Source: Austropuccinia psidii
Taxonomy: Eukaryota; Basidiomycota; Pucciniomycetes; Pucciniales; Sphaerophragmiaceae
Direction of reading: 5' to 3'
Assembly: GCA_023105745.1 (NCBI GenBank)
Contig: JALGQZ010000001.1
Span: 49,971,662 to 50,035,661, forward strand
DNA: 64,000 nucleotides
The translations under genes were made by a program, and so were the position numbers. Shown in pieces: positions 12,101 through 23,194 of the stretch; positions within the stretch are counted from its first letter, which is position 1; every line of letters starts with the position of its first letter. The notes under the pieces are model-generated. The model was not told where the DNA came from and made no database searches. It was given only the letters and a program-made list of their open reading frames with translations.

Positions 12101-12576
12101 TGCTCATCTTACCTGACTTTGAACTACCATTCAAGTTATATATAGATGCAGCATGCAGTCAAGGCCTAGGAGCAGCCCTTCACCAAAGACAAATTGTGGA
12201 TGGTGAACCAAGAGAAGGTGTAATATGTTACATCTCCAGGAAGCTGAAAGATTCAGAAGCCAGGTATGGGGCCACCCAGACAGAATGTCTATGTCTAGTC
12301 TGGGCTCTAGAAAAACTCCATTATTATTTGGAGGGTGCAGTCTTTGAAGTCTATACATACTGCACAGCCTTGAAGCCTTTACTAAACATGAAGACTACTA
12401 ATAGACACATGCTGAGATGGCAAATAGCTATCCAGGAGTATAGAGGGAACATGACAATCATATACAAGGAAGGTAAAAGCCATACCAATGCAGATGGCCA
12501 CTGGACAATGTCAAAAGCAATCCAGCTTATGACCCTGAAGTTGCTGCAAAAATTCCTATCCATTTTATGGAAATAA
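8428..12576 (+). CDS. Ty3/gypsy Gag-Pol polyprotein, C-terminally truncated by a deletion
   Basis: 1,382 codons. Residues 1-240 overlap the accessory ORF and are low-complexity and polar. A capsid-like core spans about 430-585 (EYDHMELIDYIDG, WYTEMKEIHG, NHKLLTQLPGE). A CCHC zinc knuckle lies at 621-634 (CHNCGSTDHYDNNC). The retropepsin site IIDSGAH has its aspartate at 752. Reverse transcriptase runs from about 960 to 1160, with YIDD at 1091-1094, and the RNase H core starts near 1235 (LYIDAACSQGLGAALHQR). The frame then breaks: compared with element D, 13 bp are missing at 12495-12499 between two TGGCC copies, and translation ends at 12576 before integrase. Gag, protease and RT look intact. 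The ATG is chosen because it is first in the frame and conserved in E. Confidence 0.93.
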   Translation: MSPAYLRDLGFQRNQPEDRAGMSRTRRPERRHIGHSGGWPNNEGDNINLAIHTPIQQKPQTRGLEGYGSSSSNPPTPQRFVSMEHGQQEVQPSNSLGRTGIKLPEDLSQRDRLQRPYGNHQGLESYQAAQTPGGKGTEDKGQSSHYPSYRRTVNPDRAYSDSFRFTRSMPNQLSSGFTPFRNQQISGQESPFFTIPGSFQEKTRQQGQEQSLLQPEEERVRPHDPEAVRFGKRSTQEPEVVVNHSRISSPSNRNITPTQTENNIITSESNINSDTLWLQMSQYAEQSAKQATEFAAAQERMRKTQASLEQIVKNLQEGYAQLSKASEETNKRLNQVSEEQHHSSRDREWLNQDINKFFDAYHSLKPPPQGQAMENPYQPDDIKPDDMLLNKASSPSQYQDGDGMSYSEKEALKQLPEASSWPKFSGSGEYDHMELIDYIDGLFIDVPSIPDYWITARLNTAFKGHASIWYTEMKEIHGRRNWPWWKSQIIQKYSNGTWIWQKTMSFENDKYSVDKDPYEWCLRQSKRLKAIDPQMNIQMRNHKLLTQLPGELEHEVKCRCNQNCTLDDIANTLQDIRKRTNIGKFTPYRGSSFKEKQPFRVEFKDKPRERVAEVAKKKNSCHNCGSTDHYDNNCPKAKKKVYAIEKVPEEEPPTEDSESDSMGDAIREPSDEDQDPREEFLVEYQEETPLKIQDIQLEAGMPQDTANKNLCKHTQDAQTFLVTPTKGMAYIHGKATKMTVCIDNAQHPLIIDSGAHCSIVARNYLDNHFPNWEKELLPTRAKNFKSASGKMTSIGTIIKEIIIPHRKGNIRLNPEFVVLEDAHIQGLLLGTDYQRRYGIDIYNSKNRHITIGTNKEKKFSLDIYQISSQDPLEELLKEFREGQFSTTLTSKQKLSLLKMLRKNRPAFAIGEEPLGKIKGHDIELYLDVERPYPPMLRRPPYPASLETRKEIEKHINELLDMDVIRKIGHNEIVEITTPVLITWHDGKSRLCGDFRALNNYTKADRYPIPRIPHALDKLAKAKYITKMDCMKGFHQNGVKPNFMKLLRIICHMGIYEYTRMPFGIKNAPAHFQRMMDTIFQEEIMEGWMVVYIDDIIIYSETWEDHVQYIDRVLSKCTPINLKISLKKCNFGQQELLALGHKVSGLSLAIDQNKVAAVLQKPVPKNIKEMQSFLGFASYYRNHIKNVAHITSSLYKLCSKDVVFEITKERRDAYERIKYELTNAPVLILPDFELPFKLYIDAACSQGLGAALHQRQIVDGEPREGVICYISRKLKDSEARYGATQTECLCLVWALEKLHYYLEGAVFEVYTYCTALKPLLNMKTTNRHMLRWQIAIQEYRGNMTIIYKEGKSHTNADGHWTMSKAIQLMTLKLLQKFLSILWK

Positions 12577-14270
12577 ATAGGAAGAAAAACTTCAGATTCT
12601 CTGAATGGGCACCAGGGTGTGGTACGCTTGACAGTGGAAACACTGATTCAGAAGGGACAGAAACCCCCATACTGGGAATAAGTTCCTCAGAACTGCACAA
12701 TGAATTTTTCAATGCAGTACTGAAATCTTATGCCAAACACAAATAGTGTAGCATACTACTCCAACTCCTTCAACAAAAATACAGGAGCCCAGAACTGGAA
12801 ACCCAGCTGGAGGAACCCTGGTTGAGGGCCTATAAGGACAATAAATTCTTCCTTATAGATGGCCTGATTTATCACAGAGAAAAGCACACCAGTGCACTCA
12901 CAGTGATAGACAGAGACCACATCTCTTTAATCCTGCAGGAATGCCATGACTGCCCCTACATGGGACACATGAGTGAGGACAGGACTAAAGAGAGGGTAGC
13001 AAGCACAGCTTGGTGGCCCAAGTGGGAGCAAGAGTTGAGTGAATACATCAACACTTGTGAAAGATGCCAAAAGGCAAATAGAAAACATGGGAAGAAATAT
13101 GGGTTACTTCAACACATAGAAGAACCCAAACACCCATGGGAAACCATCAACATGGACTGGGTCACAGGACTTGTCCCAGGAGGCAAAGAAAACTACAATG
13201 CCTGCCTAATCATAGTTGATAGGTTCAGCAAGAGCATGAGATGTCTACCATGCCATAAAGAGGACACAGCCATGTAGACTGCTCTGTTATTTTGGAATAA
13301 CATCATATCCACCTGTGGAGTTCCTAAGATCATAATTAGTGAGAGGGACCCAAAATTCACATCTGAATTTTGGACCAATTTATATGACATGCTTGGCACC
13401 AAGCTTGCTTTTTCCACAGCTTACCATCCACAAACAGATGGCCTAGCTGAGAGGATGATCCAAACAATGGAGGACATCCTCAGGAGATTCTGTGCCTATG
13501 GCATGGAATACAAGGACCATGAGGGATATAACCATGATTGGGTCACCCTCTTACCAGCAGTCCAACTGGCCTATAATACAAGCCAGCACTCTACCACAGG
13601 AAAAACACCTGCACTGGTAGAGAAAGGGTGGAATCCCCTTTTACCTGTGGATCACTTGAAGAAAAATCTTCTGACCATCCACCCCACAGCCAAAGACTTC
13701 CATGATATGTGGAAGAAAGCCTGTGATACTGCTGCCAAATGCATAGCTGAGGCCAAAGAGTATAATAAGGAAAGGTGGGACAAATCACATATGGAACCTG
13801 ACTTCAAGGAAGGGGACCAGGTGTTAGTGTCTACACTAAACTTTAACAATCTCAAAGGACCCAAGAAAATGAGAGACTCATTTGTAGGGCCCTTCACTAT
13901 CATTAAGTTGATAGGGAAGAATGCAGTAGAGGTCAAGCTCACTGAGGAGTTTTCTAGGAAACACCCAGTCTTTCCAGTAAGCCTGGTCACACCATACTTT
14001 CAAACAGAAGAGGATAAATTCCCCTCCAGGAAGAAAAACATCACTCCACCAGAAATAGTGGAAGTAGAAGACTCTCCTGGACCTGTGAGTAAAATCATCA
14101 GGGCCAGAAAAATCAGACTCAATGGGAAGGATCAGAGACAATATCTAGTCAGATTCAAGAACCAGACAGCTGACAAAGACAAATGGTTGGCAGAGGATGC
14201 CATACCAGATGGGAACCTCCATTTAAGGAGATTCAGAGCCTCTAGGAGGACTGAACAGTCTCATCAATGA
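12577..14270 (+). pseudogene. el1 integrase and chromodomain-like end, cut off by frameshift and stops
   Basis: The rest of Pol continues in the next frame after the 13-bp deletion, with a TAG at 12744-12746 and another at 13275-13277. It holds the HHCC zinc region ([12 protein letters not shown] then [10 protein letters not shown]), the integrase core ([24 protein letters not shown]) and a C-terminal chromodomain-like segment ([22 protein letters not shown]) ending at 14270. The second catalytic aspartate is glutamate here (GAT to GAG near 13338-13346); D and E keep ISDRD. The copy cannot integrate by itself. The 13389-14270 part is a continuous open frame. Confidence 0.9.
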
Positions 14271-14276
14271 TGAGCC

Positions 14277-14294
14277 TTTTTTAGAGGAAGGGTA
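14277..14294 (+). promoter_or_regulatory. Polypurine tract of el1
   Basis: AGAGGAAGGGTA lies directly before the 3' LTR, the usual place for the plus-strand primer. D has GAGGGAGGGTA and E (minus) TTGAGGGAGGGTA at the same site. Confidence 0.75.
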
Positions 14295-15734
14295 TGTCAG
14301 CCTGTGACTCAAAACCAGAGCACAAGCATGACAGACAAAATACCATAACCCAATGGTATAGCCAAAATACCACCAAAACATGGAGCTGAGCCAAATTAGC
14401 TCAAAAGGTATCAAAAGAAAGAGGAAAATCACCTCTTCCTGAAAATATAAGTCCCATCACCATAGGACAAGAAATAACAAAGTTATTCCTGCTCAAAGTT
14501 ATTGCTGAGCATAAACCTTAATTTTCACCTCTCATCTAAAATCTAGAAGGAGAGGCTTAACCCCATCAAATGGGTACTCAAAATGAAGCTCTAAGCCAGG
14601 GCTATCCAATGGTACCAGCCAAACTGAGCTAGCACCAGTATTACTTGAGTTATGGTCAAATTCAGACCAAATAAGGGTGAACAAAACATTCACCTCTCAT
14701 ATAACTTTTACAGTTTTAGTGTGAGATACCTGAAGTGGGGTCTTTTTGGAAAGAGCACAAACCGGGCTATCTGATGGTGCCATCCATTTCCTCATAACTC
14801 AACTACAACAGAAGTTATTGGCCAAACAAGCTTAATACAGCTTTTGACCAGACCATGCCAATGTACAAAAATACTTGTACATGGGATAACTTTGTCATAT
14901 TTAATAATAACCATGTCAAGTTGGGTACCATTGTGTAGAGCGCATACAGAGCTATTCAATGAACCAACGTTGAGCTTGATATCTCAAAAACTGACAGAGT
15001 TATGACCATTTTAAGGTCAAAGTCCCACCTGCTGTCAGATACAGCCTTACCATGGGATAATATCCCATAACCATGAATATGAGGTGTCAAATAGACAAAG
15101 AAGCATGTTTTTTACTTCAATACCTCATATGTCAGTCAATACTGGGGTCCCATACAGTTTCTGTACAGCATTCTACGCGTCATACACGTCAGAATCAGGC
15201 TGTGAGGTCCCCAGATGAAAATTTTCACCCTGTATTGGTGAAAACTGCCCAGATGTGGTTTCAAAACCACATCTGAGCCCAATACAGGGTATACAGGCTG
15301 TTTGCAAACCACAAGCCTGTCATAGAGAGTGAAAAATCTTCACTTCCTCTATGTGGAAAGGTCTAGCAGCCTTTCCACCTCAATTTTAGGATAAAAGGAC
15401 GGCTTTTCACAGCCAAAAACCTTTCCTCATCCTGCTCTTGAATACCCTACGTAGTAAACTGTCAAAAACAGTTTTACTCTTGGGTAATAAACAGGTATAC
15501 TCTTAATTTAAAGTATTGTAGTCTTTATTATTGTAACCCAACAGGTAAAGCTGCACCCAGGGCTTTCAACAGCGCTCACCACCACTATATTTCATATAGT
15601 AAAGCCCCTTTTATTAGTAAATTAATCCATCTTTAACCCTTATAAAACTACTTTAAACTATTTTCCACGCTTCACAGTCATAGTTTTAGTTTTAAATAGC
15701 TTTATTTCCACTTCAACATAGACTCATCCTGACA
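14295..15734 (+). repeat. 3' LTR of el1
   Basis: 1,440 bp, starting TGTCAGCC and ending CCTGACA, followed by GAAGC, the target duplication. Differences from the 5' LTR are scattered single changes plus a short length change at about 15103-15112. Confidence 0.95.
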
Positions 15735-15739
15735 GAAGC

Positions 15740-16465
15740 ATTAATTAAGTAAATATGATACTCTTACGTGACAAAAGATGATGCAATCAATAATCCAAAA
15801 AGGGTTATTGTTTTCTCACTCACTGGTTTTTCAGTTTGCTCCATGGCACGCCTCTGTGAGCTCTTGTTGACTTAAAAGAGGCCTCTTCTTGCTGTTTTTT
15901 CCACATCATCATCTTATTATTGTTTAAATCATCATTTCCAACAAGTAAGTATTAGTTATAGCTATTCTTAAGTGTTTTAAATCTTTAACAATCAATCAGA
16001 AAGACGTTAAATCATAGAATCCAACTATATATTGTTGTAATACTGTTATAAATTCATTTTGATCCATTAAATCCACAATTCTACGTCAAATATCTCTATC
16101 TTATCTTTCAATAAGTTCTTTGGAATATTAGTGAGTGATTTATGTTTAATTCTTAAGGTTTTTCTCTAAAGTTAGTTTTCTTCAAGAATTCCAATTATAA
16201 TTATTCTAACAAAAGATAATTATGTATTAAAATAATCTTATTATTTTAATAAAAAGAAGTTTTATTATCTAAATCTTCTTGTAATTGATTCTTGTAGACA
16301 ATTACTTGCTCACTGTTAAAATCACTAGTAGTGTATAACACGTGAAAGAAAGAATTCTTTAATTATTTAATTGTGGTTATAATAACATTTTGTTATTATA
16401 TCTCATAAGAACAGACCTAGTACTGCTGATTAATAGTACTATTATCACCAGTTTCATAGACACAT
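15740..16465. other. AT-rich flank between el1 and el2, unassigned
   Basis: About 725 bp continuing the region el1 inserted into, so probably upstream sequence of A0. CTCTTACGTGACAAAA near 15761 resembles a stretch in the E LTR, so part may be an old LTR. No gene or RNA is recognised. The junction with el2 at about 16463 shares CCTGT. Confidence 0.4.
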
Positions 16466-19400
16466 CTTACAGGTGGTTATTTCCACTATTTCATTATTTC
16501 CAATCTTCCTGATGACAGCCATCTCCAGGAGTTCATTGAGATGTTTTTCAATTTCTTTTCTGATCTCCAGACTTTCTGGGTAAGTAGGTCTCCTGCGCAT
16601 GGGTGGATAAGGTCTTTCCACATCCAGATATAGTTCTATATCATGGCCTTTAATGTTTCCTAATTGTTCTTTACCAATAGCAAATTCTGGTCTATTCTTC
16701 CTCAGAATCTTGAGTAAACTTAGTTTTTGTTTACTGGTGAGGGTAGTGCTGAACTGGCCCTCTCTGAATTCATTCAGTAATTCCTCCAGTGGGTCATGGG
16801 TAGAGATTTTGTATGTATCAAGTGAAAATTTCTTCTGCTTGTTAGTACCTATGGTAATGTGCCTATTCTTACTATTGTAAATATCTATGCCATACATCCT
16901 TTGGTAGTCTGTTACCAGCAAGAAGCCTTGGATGTGGGCATCGTCAAGCACCACAAACTCCGGGTTGAGTCTGATATTACCCTTCTTGTGGGGTATAATT
17001 ATCTCTTTGGTAATTGTCTAAATAGAAGTCATCTTCCCTGAAGCACTTTTAAAGCTTCTTGCCTTGGTGGGCAAGCGCTGTTTTTCCCAATTTGGGAAGT
17101 GGTTATCCAGATAATTTCTGGCCACTATGGAGCAGTGTTCGTCACTATCAATGATCAGTGGATGTTGAGAATTGTCAATACAGACAGTCATTTTTGTGGC
17201 TGTTTGATGTATATATGCCATTCCTGTGGTTGGTGTGACCAGGAATGTTTGTGCATCTTGTGTATGTTTGCACAAGTTTTTGTTGGCAGTGTCCTGTGGC
17301 ATCCCTGCTTCCAACTGTATCTCCTGAATTTCTAGTGGGGTTTCCTCTTGGTATTCCACTAGAATGTTTTCTTGGGTCTTGGTCATAATCAGATGGTTCT
17401 CTGATGGCATCACCCATGGAGTCCGATTCAGAATCCTCAGTTGGGGATTCCTGCTCTAGGAATTTCTCAATGGAATAGACTTTTTTCTTTGCCTTTGGAC
17501 AGTTGTTGTCATAGTGGTCTTTTGAACCCCAATTGTGACAAGAATTCTTCTTCTTTGCCACTTCTTCCCCCCTTTCTTTGGGTTTGTCTTTAAGCTCTAC
17601 CCTGAAAGGTTGTTTCTCTTTGAAACCACTGCGCTTATATGGGGTGAATTTCCCTATATTAGTTCCTTTCCTTATGTCTTGTAAGGTATTAGCAATGTCA
17701 TCTAGAGTGCAATTTTGGTTGCATTTGAATTTTAATGCAGTCTCTTGTTCTCGTGGCAGTTGTGTGAGAAGCTTGTGATTCCTCACTTGGGTGTTCATCT
17801 GAGGCTCAATGGCTTTAAGTATTTTACACTGTGTAAGACACCACTGATATGGATCTTTGTCCACAGAGCATTTGTCATGGTCAAATGACATGGTCTTTTT
17901 CCATATCCAAGTACCATTCCTGTACTTTTGGATGATCTAACTCTTCCACCATGGCCAGTTTCTTCTGCCATGCATTTCTTTCATTTCTGTGTACCATATA
18001 CTAGAATGACCTTTAAATGCTGTATTTAGTCTAGCAGTAATCTAGTAATCTGGTATGCTTGGTACATCAATGAAGAGTCCATCAATATAATCTATGAGCT
18101 CCATATTATCATATTCTCCTGTTCCAGAGAATTTGGGCCAGCTTGAGGCCTCAGGAAGCTGTTTCAAGGCTTACTTCTCAGAATGAGACATATTATCCCC
18201 ATCCTGGTATTGTGATGCGGATCTTGCCTTATTAACCAACATGGCATCTGGTTTTATGTCACCTTGGTAATATGGATTATCCATAACATGGCCTTGTGGT
18301 TGGGGCTTCATGTTATGGTAGACATTCAACAGTTTGTTTATGTCTTGATCTGCACAATCCCTGTCCCTTCTGCTGTGGTGTTGTTCTTCAAAGACTATGT
18401 TCAATCTTTTTTTGCTTTCTTCAGAGGCTTTTCTCAATTGAGCATGTACTTCTTGAAGAGTTTTAGCAATTTTATCCATGGAGGATGTTAATTTTTTCAT
18501 CCTCTAATGGCTTGCCTCAAGTTCTGCAAACTGCTTTTGAGTTTGCTCAGCATATTGGGACGTTTTTAAACACAGTGCATCACTGTTTAAGTTACTCTCA
18601 GGTGTGACAACATTATGTTCAATCTGAGTGGGGGTAATATTTCCATTAATGGGACTACTGATTCTAGAGTTATTTAAAACTACTTCTGGTTCTTGTGCAC
18701 TTTTTTCACCGAATCCAACAGCTTTTGGATTATGGGGTCTGACTCTCTCTTCCTCTGGTTGAAGGAGGTCTTGTTTTTTCCCTTCTTTCCTTGTCTTCTC
18801 CTGGAAACTTCCTGGAATTGTGAACAATGGTGACTCTTGGCCACTGCTCTTCTGGTTTCTGAATGGTGTGAAGCCACTGGAGAGCTTATTTGGCCTGATC
18901 CTTGTGATCCTCAAGGAATCTGAGTATGCCCTGTCTGGGTCGGTTGTTCTTCTATAGCTGGATAGTGGCTTGATTCTCCCATATCCAGGTTGCCCTTGCC
19001 TCCAGGAGTCTGAACTGCCTGGTAGGATTCCAACCTTTGGTGATTATCATAAGGTCCTTGAAGTCTATCTCTTTGAGATAGATCTTCTGGAAACTTGCTC
19101 CAAGTTTGGCCCAGTGAGTTGCTAGGTTGATTATCTTGTTGTCCATGCTCCATTGAAACAAATCTTTGTGGAGTTGGTGGAGCTGAAGAACTTGATCCAT
19201 GTCTTTCCAGTCCTCTGGTTTGAGGTCCCTGTTGAAATGGAGTGTGAATGGCAAGGTTTATATTATCTCCCACTTTGTTTTAGCATCCACCACTGTGTCC
19301 AAGGTGTCCTCTTCCAGGTCTTCTGGTTCTGGACAAGCCTTCTCTGTCCTCTGGTTGGTTCCTTTGGAAGCCAAGGTCTCCGAAGTATACAGGTCATGTG

Positions 19401-19742
19401 TCAGTGTTTGCAAGAAGTCAAAAACTTTATGTTCTGAGGTTATTTACCTTTGACGGTGCCTTGTAAAAATTTGTTGTCTGCTGATTTGGGAAATTTACCT
19501 TTAGAGGTTGCAACAAGGTTAATTCTATTAATTTTCCCCGTACAAGCTGTTAAGGTTGGTTTACCTTTTATTGAAGCAGAATTTCATGGTTTTCTACTCT
19601 TCTGAGTGGAAATAGGTGTCCACTTCTTTGCTGTGATAAGGCCTTCACTATGCCTCTTTACTTTGCCTTTGCTTCCCTCTTGCTCTGAGGGTGTCACTGG
19701 TATGGTGGCCTGTGACTGGCTTCCAAGTGGTATGAAGTTATC
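16466..19742 (-). pseudogene. el2: truncated family-A gag-protease-RT start, inverted
   Basis: Minus-strand relative of el1. It starts with the upstream exon (19742 down, AG/TGGAAGA junction), then the accessory frame (19254-18952 and 18877-18680) overlapping the Gag frame (19273-18911 and 18914-18504). Capsid, a zinc knuckle with CHNW in place of CHNC (17540-17500), the protease site changed to IIDSDEH (about 17140) and the beginning of RT follow. It ends abruptly at VEITT (16466) before the catalytic RT blocks. The 3' splice site of the Gag intron is altered (CGG instead of CAG) and the intron AUG is out of phase with Gag because of a small length change. Many stops and frame changes make it non-functional. 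No LTR is attached. Confidence 0.85.
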
Positions 19743-20086
19743 TTCCACTGAATCAAACAGGAAAAGAGGCCTTAATGTCAGTTAGGACTTCTTAAAATGC
19801 TGTTTGCACGTCTTAGAATGGCCTCTGGGCTTGTATATTACTAAAATATGCCCTTGTATAATGAAAGTTTAATTGAATTAACAATTTCACGTCAGAAATA
19901 CAGCTTACTGATATTTGGTATACTGTTTGTATACCAATATCTCACAGAATAACTCGTAATTAGCAAGTATAAACTGATAAAAGTGGTATGTAAAAGGGTA
20001 ATTGAATTAACAATATGCCCAACCACGCCTCAACTGTTAGTTTTACAGTAAGAGCTGTCTTTATTTCATTAAAAAAAAGACTGTAT
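19743..20086 (-). other. Leader remnant of el2
   Basis: Reverse-complement similarity to the el1 leader (roughly 7730-8078) runs to about 20086, including CAGTTGAGGCGTGGT and the block before the AG/TGGAAGA splice site. The 5' LTR and about 250 nt of leader are missing. Family-B sequence starts at about 20087 (CCAATAACCTCT). Confidence 0.7.
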
Positions 20087-22395
20087 TCCAATAACCTCTG
20101 CCAAGGCCTCCAAGTGCCTGTTTCATGTTACTAGTGCAGAGTATTTGGGTTATGTTGTTTCTTCTGAAAGCCCCAAGATGGACCAAGAAAAAGTCCAGAA
20201 GATTCTCAATTGGCCACCTCCAAGAAACCTCAAGGCTCTTCAATCATTCCTTGGCTTTGCCAGTTTTTACCACCGTTTCATCGAGAATTATTCAAAGAAG
20301 ATTAGTTCACTCAAAAGTTTCCCCAAGAAACATTCCCGTTTTGGCCTCAATGAGGAAGCTCTTAGAGAGTTTGATCAACTCAAAGAGGCTTTAACCATTG
20401 CTCCAATCCTTTCTCACTTTGATCCTTCTCTACCCGCCATTGTATAGACTGATGCATCAGATTATGCCTTGGGTGCTGTACTGAGTCAGATTTCTGACTC
20501 AGGAAAACATCCCATTGCATTTGATAGCCGCAAGATTTTCCCAGCTGAGCTCAATCATGAGATTCATGAAAAGGAACTCCTTGGCATAGTCTGGGCTCTC
20601 AAGCCCTGGAGAGCTTTCCTTCTTTCAATTTCTTCCCCTTTTGAAGTTCTCACTGATCATTCATCACTTCAATACTTCATGTCATCAAAGATTCTCACTT
20701 GCTGTCAAGCCCGCTGGGCTGAATTTCTATCTGAATTTCATTTCTCAACCACTTACCGCCCTGGCCACTTGGCCACCCTTCCAGATGCTTTGTCACATTG
20801 GGATGACCTTTACCCAGAGAGGGGGGAGGATTTCATCAGCAAGAACCCAATGAATTGTCAGAAGGTAATTAAGCAAGATGAAATTCAAGCCTCAAAATGT
20901 TTTGCAGTCAAGGTGGATTCTTTTTCAAATTTGATTGATTCAATTCAGAAGTCATTATGGAAATATTCTCAATACAGAAGTATCCTTGAAGATGTGGGTA
21001 AAGGTAAATCTGTCCAAGATTATTCCCTCAATTCCTCTTCCAAACTTCTCCTTTTCAAAAATTGGGTGGTGGTCCCAAATGACCCCACAATTCAACTCAA
21101 TATACTTCAAAAGCAGCATGACTCTCCTCTAGCTGGACACCCTGGCCAAGAGAAGACTCTCAAGCTTGTCAAGCGGGATTTCCACTGGTCCGGCATGACT
21201 CAATTCATCAAGGATTATGTCTCATCCTGTCAACAGTGTTCAAGAAACAAAAATATTCACCACAAGAAGTTTGGACTCCTCAAACCTCTTCCAATTCCAA
21301 ATGGTCCTTGGATTTGTCTTTCAATGGATTTCATCACTCAATTGCCACTGTCCAATTCCTTTGACTCAATCCTTGTCATAGTGGACAGATTCTCAAAAAT
21401 GGCAGTTTTTATTCCAACAATGTCCTCAATAACTTCATTAGATTTGGCCCATTTATTCATCAAGAATATTTTCTCAAAGCATGGCCTTCCTTCAAGCATT
21501 GTTAGTGATAGAGGTTCTCTTTTTGTTTCTTCTTTTTGGACCAATCTTTGTCAGAAGCTCAAGATTTCAAGAGATCTGTCAAATGGTTACCATCCAGAAA
21601 CTGATGGACAGACAGAGAGGGTAAATCAGATACTAGAACAGTAACTTTGGATGTATGTCAGTTATCATCAAGATGATTGGAACACCTGGATCCCTCTGGC
21701 TGAATTTGCCTACAATAACTCTGACCACTCTTCAAAAAAACAATCACCGTTTTTTACGTTTTATGGAAGAGATCCACATTTTGACTCAGTTCACATTACT
21801 CAAGATACTCCTGCTGGAAAGTTATCAACAAAAATCCAATCAGTACGGCAAGATGTCAAGAGAGAACTTGAAGTTGCCATAAACAGGTTTAAGAGGTATG
21901 CAGATAAAAGTAGAGCAAGTCGACCTGTTTTCAATCCTGGTGACATGGTATGGCTTTCCTCCAAGAACATTAAATCAACTAGACCCACCAAAAAACTTTG
22001 TGAAAGATGGTTGGGTCCTTTTCCAATCTTGAAGAAAGTCAGCACTCATGCCTACCACCTCAAGCTCCCATCTCAATGGAAGTCCATCCACCCAGTCTTC
22101 CATATTTCACTCTTAGAACCGGTCAAGACATCAACAATCCCAAATAGGCATCAAGAGCCTCCTCCTCCAATCATCATTGAAGAAGAAGAGGAATGTTAAG
22201 TCTCTCAAATACTGGACTCAAAGCTTAAGAGAGGAAAATTATGGTATCTGGTGGAATGGAAAGGTTTCAGTCAAGACCCAGAAAGATCCACTTAGGAACC
22301 AACCGAAAACCTCAAGAATTGTCCTAAACTTGTCAAAGATTTTCATTCATTATATCCTGATAAGCCTGGGCTCAATTCTTCTAAAGCTTGATTCA
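20087..22395 (+). pseudogene. Family-B Ty3/gypsy pol, 5'-truncated (B1)
   Basis: It begins inside the RT thumb (CLFHVTSAEYLGY), then the connection ([15 protein letters not shown]), RNase H ([12 protein letters not shown]), the integrase zinc region (HPGQEKTLKLVKRDFHW, CQQCSRNK), the integrase core ([26 protein letters not shown]) and a chromodomain (LKRGKLWYLVEWKGFSQDP). Nonsense codons are single: TAG near 20445, TAA at 21642-21644, TAA at 22197-22199, and TAG near 22294 within the chromodomain. Long stretches such as 20469-21644 stay open. 5' truncation at the el2 junction removes Gag, protease and the RT active site. The catalytic D, D and E of integrase are present. Confidence 0.92.
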
Positions 22396-23194
22396 TTATG
22401 GTGTTTGGTGGGGAGAGGAATTACCAATAGTAAGTCCCACTCCTGGTATGCACCTTTAGGGGTATTCTACTTGTCTTTTTGTTGTAAGCATCACCTTGGC
22501 CACTCTATGAGCAGTTTGCAATTTTGGACACAGATATTTGGCATGGCTTTCAACTTCATTTCCAATCTTATGGCCATTTTTACTTGGGACAATGGGCCAT
22601 TCACTTTTCAATTCATTTCCAAGACTTCACAATTCAAATTCATTCCTTCAACATTTTTTGTTTTTATTTTTATAGCACCAGCCGGAGTGGTAACTACCAA
22701 AGGTAAGTTCCTCTCCTGGTTTGCACTTCCTTGAGGGGTCTACAATCTTGTCAAAACATCACCTTGGCCACTTTGTGAGCAATTGGAAGCAAATTTCTCT
22801 TTCCAGGTCCTTGGCCAATTTCAAAATCAGTTATCAACCTCCATGATGAAGATTGGAACCTCCTCAAGATTCAATTCATTTTTCTTTTCTCTTTTCTCTT
22901 TCTTTTATTTTCATTTTCATTCCTTATATCAAATTTTATTTTTGTTTTCATTTTATCATGTCAAATTTCACCTCAAGATTATCATTCATTTCAAACATCA
23001 TCAACCTTGAAGCCAATCTCAAAAGAAGATCAAGCAAGTCCTGCCACATATGAAAAATCTTTAATATCAGTTATTATTTTATTTTCCTCTTAAAAGAACT
23101 TTTCTCTATCCCACGGTCAGTCCTTGGCAATAGCCTCAACAGGCTTCACCTTGTATTGGTGCTCAGGAGCTCACCATTTCAAGGTGAGGGGTAC
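22396..23194 (+). repeat. Noncoding tail of B1 with a direct duplication, ending in a purine tract
   Basis: Two related blocks of roughly 280 bp start near 22398 and 22680. Each has a GAG/GTGG run, a GTAAGT-like site after CAAAG or CAATAG, then CTTGGCCACT and GTGAGCA or ATGAGCA. The same pair exists in element G at about 49667-50110. The tail ends in AAGGTGAGGGGTAC just before the 3' LTR, a likely polypurine tract. No protein is apparent. Confidence 0.65.

Larger units (their letters stand above)
6047..15734 (+). mobile_element. el1: full-length Ty3/gypsy (chromovirus-like) element with target duplication
   Basis: Two long terminal repeats (6047-7485 and 14295-15734) both start TGTCAGCC and end CCTGACA. 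They enclose a leader, a spliced accessory ORF, Gag-Pol and a purine-rich tract. The 5-bp duplication GAAGC is perfect (6042-6046 and 15735-15739). By eye the LTRs differ at a few percent of positions or less, indicating recent insertion. The polyprotein is nonetheless broken by one 13-bp deletion and two stop codons. The element sits in the upstream part of the older element A0. Confidence 0.95.
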
